Shown piece by piece: positions 59,419 through 64,000 of a stretch of 64,000 bases of DNA (the first letter of the stretch is position 1; every line of letters begins with the position of its first letter). Under the pieces are notes generated by a model that made no database searches, was not told where the DNA came from, and saw nothing but the letters and a program-made list of their open reading frames with translations. A program made the position numbers and the translations under genes. The DNA comes from Candidatus Sungiibacteriota bacterium (GTDB lineage Bacteria; Patescibacteria; Paceibacteria; Sungbacterales; SURF-37): NCBI GenBank assembly GCA_016186145.1, contig JACPMF010000002.1:62001-126000 (forward strand), written 5' to 3'.

Positions 59419-60168
59419 CTAATGATGTTCGACCACGGCGATACTCATAAATACTAATGTCAGCATAGCAAAAACAAGGGCCTGAATAAATCCGACGAAC
59501 ATTTCAAGCATCAAAAACGGAAGCGGGACAAAAACGGGCACCAGAAAACCGATGATAATCAGCAAAACTTCTCCGGCAAAAATATTGCCGAAAAGCCGGA
59601 ACGAGAACGAAATCATCTTAGCAATTTCGGAAACAATTTCAAGGATGCCGACGAAAAACTGAATCGGCCCCCTGAAAGAAAAGTATTTGCCGATATGTTT
59701 CGAAAGCCCGATTGCGGAAATGCCAATAAGCTGGGTTGCAAAAACAGAGATGATCGCGAGCGCGAGGGTAAAATTCAAATCGCTGGCACTCGACCGAAAA
59801 AACGGAACAAAAACCTCTTCGCCGGGGTATGCATGCGACTCTTCATAAATGCCGGCGGAACCGAGAAACGGAAAAATACCAAACCAATTTGAAATGAGAA
59901 TAAAAATAAAGATGGTGGCAATAAACGGAAAATATTTTTCTGCCTTTTGTTTACTGCCAAACGGACCCTCCATCAGACCAAGCACCCCTTCAACAGCAAC
60001 CTCAAAAACATTCTGGACCCCGGCAGGAATAAGCGCGGGACGCCGCAAAAAAATAACGCTCATAAAAATAAGCGCCGCCACCACAAGCCAGCCCATTAAT
60101 AATGTATTCGTTATGGGAAAACCAAAGACTGAAAAAATTTTTTCCGCCGCTATGGATATTTCGATCAT
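59419..60168 (-). CDS. atpB: ATP synthase a subunit
   Basis: The 249-aa membrane protein has five to six helices and the proton-channel helix SFSFRLFGNIFAGEVLLIII with its essential arginine. LMLEMFVGFIQALVFAML near the C-terminus is also typical. It is the first gene of the ATP synthase operon; no atpI is present. Its ATG is directly preceded, as transcribed, by a triple-hairpin element. Confidence 0.96.
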   Translation of the reverse strand: MIEISIAAEKIFSVFGFPITNTLLMGWLVVAALIFMSVIFLRRPALIPAGVQNVFEVAVEGVLGLMEGPFGSKQKAEKYFPFIATIFIFILISNWFGIFPFLGSAGIYEESHAYPGEEVFVPFFRSSASDLNFTLALAIISVFATQLIGISAIGLSKHIGKYFSFRGPIQFFVGILEIVSEIAKMISFSFRLFGNIFAGEVLLIIIGFLVPVFVPLPFLMLEMFVGFIQALVFAMLTLVFMSIAVVEHH

Positions 60169-60330
60169 GCCAATTTTATTCGAGCGTAAGCGAGACTATA
60201 AAATTGAGCACCCTGTTAAATGCCGCTTTGCGGCAATTTCGCCAAAGGCGAAATTATTTAACAGGGTAAAGGTTTGGCGACAAAATTTACTTCGTGTGCG
60301 GCACTCGTAAATTTTGGCCAAACTCTTTAT
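60169..60330 (-). repeat. Triple-hairpin element, copy 2 (upstream of atpB)
   Basis: H0 is CAATTTTAT/ATAAAATTG (60171-60206). H1 is CCCTGTTAAAT/ATTTAACAGGG (60211-60266) enclosing TGCCG/CGGCA and ATTTCGCC/GGCGAAAT. H2 is TAAAGGTTTGG/CCAAACTCTTTA (60267-60329). The H0 pair differs from copy 1 by a compensated change (G-C to C-G). The H2 arm lies in the 3' end of the peroxiredoxin gene and encodes its tail. Confidence 0.75.
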
Positions 60331-60895
60331 ACACCTTCCCTGCCTTCTTAATTGACGGCTCAAGCGCGCCAATCTCTTCCCAACTCGCAGGGCATACCTT
60401 TCCGGGATTTCTCGAAACGAAATCAAGCGCTTTCAACTTACGAAGCGCGTCATGCGCCGAACGGCCGATAGCATCGGCAACAATGTCGACAGCACGCAAA
60501 ACCCCTTCAGGATCAACAATGAAAGTTGCGCGCTGGGCCATTCCTTTTTCTTCATCGTAAATACCAAGCTCTTTCGAGAATCGGCCGTTATGATCTGCTG
60601 CCATCACACACCTGAATCCGGCGAGCAATTCTTCAACCTCAAGCCATGCCTTGTGGGTAAATACCGTATCAGTACTCGCAACCACGACTTCGGCGTTCAT
60701 CTTTTTAAATTCGGCATGAAGTTTATTAAGATCTGCAAGCTCGGTCGGACAAACAAACGTAAAATCAGCCGGGTAAAACATCAGCACCGTCCATTTGCCG
60801 GCAAGATCTTTTAAGGCGAGGCGTCCTGTCTCATCTTTATCCGGCAAATAAACCTCGAGAGAAAACGAAGGAAATTTTTGATCAACTTGAAACAT
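60287..60895 (-). CDS. Typical 2-Cys peroxiredoxin (AhpC/TSA)
   Basis: The 202-aa protein has the peroxidatic C49 in FYPADFTFVCPTELADL and the resolving C168 in GKVCPASWEE, as in AhpC-type peroxiredoxins that reduce hydrogen and organic peroxides. The last ten or so residues (GQNLRVPHTK) are encoded by an arm of the triple-hairpin element. No AhpF is in the window. The start codon is directly preceded by another copy of the element. Confidence 0.94.
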   Translation of the reverse strand: MFQVDQKFPSFSLEVYLPDKDETGRLALKDLAGKWTVLMFYPADFTFVCPTELADLNKLHAEFKKMNAEVVVASTDTVFTHKAWLEVEELLAGFRCVMAADHNGRFSKELGIYDEEKGMAQRATFIVDPEGVLRAVDIVADAIGRSAHDALRKLKALDFVSRNPGKVCPASWEEIGALEPSIKKAGKVYKEFGQNLRVPHTK

Positions 60896-61128
60896 GCGAA
60901 TTTTCTCAGCGAGGCGAGCGACTACGCTCGCGAAGCCGAGCTGTTAGAAAATTCAGCACCCTGTTAAATAATTCCGCCAAGGGCGGAATTCCCCTGTTAA
61001 ATCTTTTGCCGAAGGCAAAAGAAAACCAAAGGTTTTATTTAACAGGGGATTTAACAGGGTAAAGGTTTTGTAGCCAAAATTTATTCTCCCGCTTACAGCG
61101 GGATCCAAATTTTAGACAAAACCCTTTA
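60896..61128 (-). repeat. Triple-hairpin element, copy 3 with a nested copy (upstream of peroxiredoxin)
   Basis: H0 is GAATTTTCT/AGAAAATTC (60898-60954). The outer H1 is CCCTGTTAAAT/ATTTAACAGGG (60959-61059), holding AATTCCGCC/GGCGGAATT and an inner copy CCCCTGTTAAAT/ATTTAACAGGGG (60991-61048). H2 is TAAAGGTTTTG/CAAAACCCTTTA (61060-61128) with an inner CCCGCT/AGCGGG stem. Again H0 is a compensated variant of the others and ends two bases before the ATG. Confidence 0.75.
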
Positions 61129-61193
61129 CATACAAGAGTGTACCTAACAAATAGAACCACGGCAAGTATCATCCCGAGGCAATCAACAACAAA

Positions 61194-64000
61194 CTATTTG
61201 GCAAGCAACTGATTTATTTTTTTGAGAGTCATCTGGCCGACAAATCCGGAGCCTTCGCTGAGTCCGACAGGCATTAAAATTTCATCGAGATATTTCTCCT
61301 GAAAACGAATCACCGCCTGCTTGGTGAGCGAGCCGAAAAATGTAAACGCCTTCTCGAACCAAAAGCTCTTGAATGGTTTTGACGTCGTCACCCGAGCTTC
61401 CCTGAATCAAGGTTTTCAAAATTTCGGACTTAATCGCTTGGCCCGGAGGCAACGCCGGCTTTTCCGCGGCAGCAACACCGCCAAGAAGCTCGTTAATTTT
61501 TTTCCTTGTTGCCGGCCCAACAACACCGGTTCCTTTAAAAAGGCCGCCGGGCTTTAGGATATCTTCGGAATATTTCTCCTGAAAACGAATCACCGCCTGC
61601 TTGGTGAGCGAGCCGAAAAATCCGGTAATAAGGCCTTCGGGGTAAACGCCTTCTCGAACCAAAAGCTCTTGAATGGTTTTGACGTCGTCACCCGAGCTTC
61701 CAGAAACAAGCTCACGCAGAATCGCGGCTTTTATCGCCTGCCCGGGAGGAAACACGGTCTTTAGTTTCGGCTTTGCCGAGGTGCCTACCGCGCGAATGCT
61801 TGCCTGGTTTGTATTTGAAGATTCGTTACCGGCCGGATCAACCGCGCGTACGGTGTAATAATAGAGAACTCCGTCCGTTACATCCGCGTCAATAAATTCT
61901 TCGCCAGCAGTCTCCGAAGACACAATTATGCCGAGCTTACTCTTTTCTTCGGAACGATAAATTTTCGCGTGATCAAAATCGGACGAAGGATTTTTCCAGC
62001 TTACTTTAATCTTTCCCGCGCCAAGGGCTGCCGCGTTAAGCCCGGTGGGAGCCGATGGAGCAATAACATCTGCCGCGGCCACAATCGCAAAGCGCGTCAA
62101 ATGATTAACCCTTGCCACAACCACATTTTTTTCCTTATCAATCGTAAAATTATCAATTTTTACCCAAGCCCCGGTTTTTTCATCAAGAAAGCTAGGAATT
62201 ATATTGTCTTCACTCACCCCCTGCGCTTTGAGTTCTAACTTGTTATACGGGAGAATGACTTCGGCATCCTGACTAAGCGCGGTGACCTCTTTTCCCGCAG
62301 CGTCTTTAACAGTGATGTCATATACAATGCTTACGACTTTAGCCGCGGCCTGACTTGGCGCCTCAACCGTCGGTTTAATTTCAACGCTCACGCCCCCGCT
62401 TGAGACCGCGGATCCGCCCGGCAAAGACATCTTGGCACCATCCTGTGTCTGCGCGACAACCGACTGTGCGGCGGGCCGGCTAACGCTGACCGATGACGCG
62501 AGCGGTACCACGCCGACTCTAACCAAAATAATTTCTAAATCAACGGTTTGGTTGGTAACATCAATAGTTATCTCGGCTGCTTTATACGGAACACTGCCAA
62601 CCTCTCTACCGGCGCCAATATGCCAACGATCCCCTAAAGCGAGACCAATGGCAAACTCGCCCTTTGCGGATGAACGCGCGACAACAAATCTTCCTTTTTC
62701 CGACCAAGCCCAGATGAAGGCATCAATCGCCATACCGTCATCAAGTTTAGTAATGCCATTGATTTTTGCCGAGGTCGCGACATCCGGTTTTTTAAAGACG
62801 AGTTTAATTTCTTTGGTTTCTGCCGCCGCGAGGGCCACGGCCTCTTCCCCGGGATTTATAAAACCGGATTCCGGCGGAAGAAAAGCGCGAACATAGTAAA
62901 AAGTGGCGGAACGCAAATTGAATGTCGCCATTCCCGTCGAATCGGTTTTTCTAAAATCGGGGTGCATGCGCGCTCCCGTAAAAGACGCTTTGGCAGAAAA
63001 TGTGTCGACAACAATACCAACATCAGCCAAAGCTTTACCGTCTTGGTCAACCGCTTTAACAACAAGTTTCGCGTCAAGCGACAAAGGTATTTCAATATTG
63101 ACGATTCTTGCCTCAACAATTCCGCCGGACGAAAAACTAACCTCGGTATAAATGCCCGCGTAAGACCACTTGGCAGTAGACGGATCTTTAGGCCTCACGC
63201 CGACCTGCCATTTTCCTCCTCCGACATTAAGAGTGTATTTACCGGCGCTATCAGCAAAGGTGCTTACCCACTGCCCTCTATCGCTTGAATAAGCTCCAAT
63301 CTCGGCATCATTAATAATGGTGCCATCGGAAAAGGCCACGGTGCCGGTAATAATCTTTACCGCCGATCCGAATTTGATATCAATCTTTTTCGTCTCGCCG
63401 GAAGCAATGCTGATTTTTAACGGAGTCAGACGAATAAGATCTTTCCGGTCAGACGGCGAAAATGCCTCAACTAGATAAGCGCCGGCGGACACCGAAATAC
63501 GAAAGGTTCCGTCATTACCGGAAACTCCGCCGAAGTTCGCGCTGAAGTCCTCGCTGAAAATATGTATGCCCGCCCCAGCAACAGATTTTCCAGCCGTGTC
63601 CTTTACAACACCTTCAATGATTGCTCCCGCAAGTTGCTGTCCGGCGGTTGTAAATGACGCGCTGAAAGCGCTTACAAGATTCGCGCCATTTTTATCTTTA
63701 AGTGTTGTAAAAACTTTGTAGATATACGTGGTGCCGGGTTTTACCGCGTACGACGGGGTAAATTCAAAACTGTCGCCTGAAATTTGGAACGAGCCGCTAA
63801 TTGGCAAATCAGGAGTTGAGATCTCGGCAAGAATAAAAAATTGTTCTTTTGTGGAAGAAAGATCAATTTCTTTGGTGAATTTGACATGAATTTTCGCGTT
63901 GGTCGGAATATGGGTTACGCCATTTTGAGGAAATGTGTTAAACGCGTCGACTTGAAACCCGTAAAGTGTCGCTGAAGGAGGTGGCAGGGTTGGTGTTGCG
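61194..64000 (-). pseudogene. Giant Ig-like surface protein, 5' end outside window, last repeat frameshifted
   Basis: The frame is open from the window edge to 61282 and encodes more than 900 residues. It begins with a Big_5/SbsA-type Ig domain (IPTNAKIHVKFTKEI). Then come several carboxypeptidase-regulatory-like repeats (AGASIHIFSED-type, AYSSDRG, VDTFSA, AFIWAWSEKG), a region with EVILPYNKLEL, a fibronectin-III domain (APTGLNAAALGAGKIKVSW), and two C-terminal PG_binding_1 repeats. The second repeat lacks 20 bases found in the first (present near 61621-61641), which shifts the frame. The natural end (FGSLTKQAVIRFQEKY ... INQLLAK) continues in another frame to 61194. It is a real frameshift or an assembly collapse between near-identical repeats. 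Confidence 0.8.

Overview
The window looks like a chromosome segment of a Candidate Phyla Radiation (Patescibacteria, probably Parcubacteria-like) bacterium. The reasons are the many short conserved genes, a large surface protein carrying an N-terminal peptidoglycan-binding domain, several LTD/PKD/Ig-type surface proteins, in-frame repeat peptides inside housekeeping proteins, reduced ATP synthase subunits, and many tiny unknown genes. TGA is used as a stop, so the SR1/Gracilibacteria code does not apply. No phage, CRISPR array, rRNA or IS transposase was seen. One tRNA (Gln, CUG anticodon) is present.

Layout. 1-16.5 kb is a glycan and envelope region: GT2, GT4 and GT39 glycosyltransferases, a nucleotidyltransferase, an FkbM methyltransferase and a capE/capF/capG-type set for UDP-N-acetyl-L-fucosamine. 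16.5-22.8 kb holds a TPR protein, the large surface (S-layer-like) protein with a long leader, and galU. 22.8-28 kb has an HTH protein, clpB and htrA. 28-33 kb is an Fe-S and oxidative stress group (nifS, iscU/nifU, ferredoxin, Fe/Mn-SOD, NifU C-domain). 33-42 kb carries an MFS transporter, an FAD-linked oxidase, a VKOR/DsbA pair, an ABC exporter and FKBP. 42-48 kb carries msrA/msrB, a RelE-type toxin-antitoxin pair and typA. 48-53 kb is an accessory stretch beside the tRNA plus a GT39 gene. 53-60.2 kb is the complete F1Fo ATP synthase operon (atpBEFHAGDC) followed by a beta-carbonic-anhydrase-like gene. 60.3-64 kb has a 2-Cys peroxiredoxin and a huge Ig-like surface protein that runs off the window and has a frameshifted last peptidoglycan-binding repeat.

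Most conserved genes lie on the minus strand with short spacers and mostly no Shine-Dalgarno. Against this, about a dozen tiny unknown genes, nearly all on the plus strand, have very strong Shine-Dalgarno sites, their own promoters (often with the -35 lying over or beside the start codon of the divergent gene) and their own terminators.

The most unusual signals are non-coding. (1) A 294-bp element with perfect terminal inverted repeats and a 5-bp target duplication has a GIY-YIG nuclease as its only gene; a 119-bp gene-less relative sits at 11.4 kb. (2) A family of triple-hairpin elements with compensatory base changes lies directly upstream of clpB, atpB and the peroxiredoxin gene; one copy is nested in itself. 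(3) A riboswitch-like leader with a three-way junction and an overlapping, mutually exclusive hairpin at the Shine-Dalgarno precedes an unknown 219-aa gene. (4) Small palindromes and 4x7-nt tandem repeats are inserted in frame in conserved proteins.
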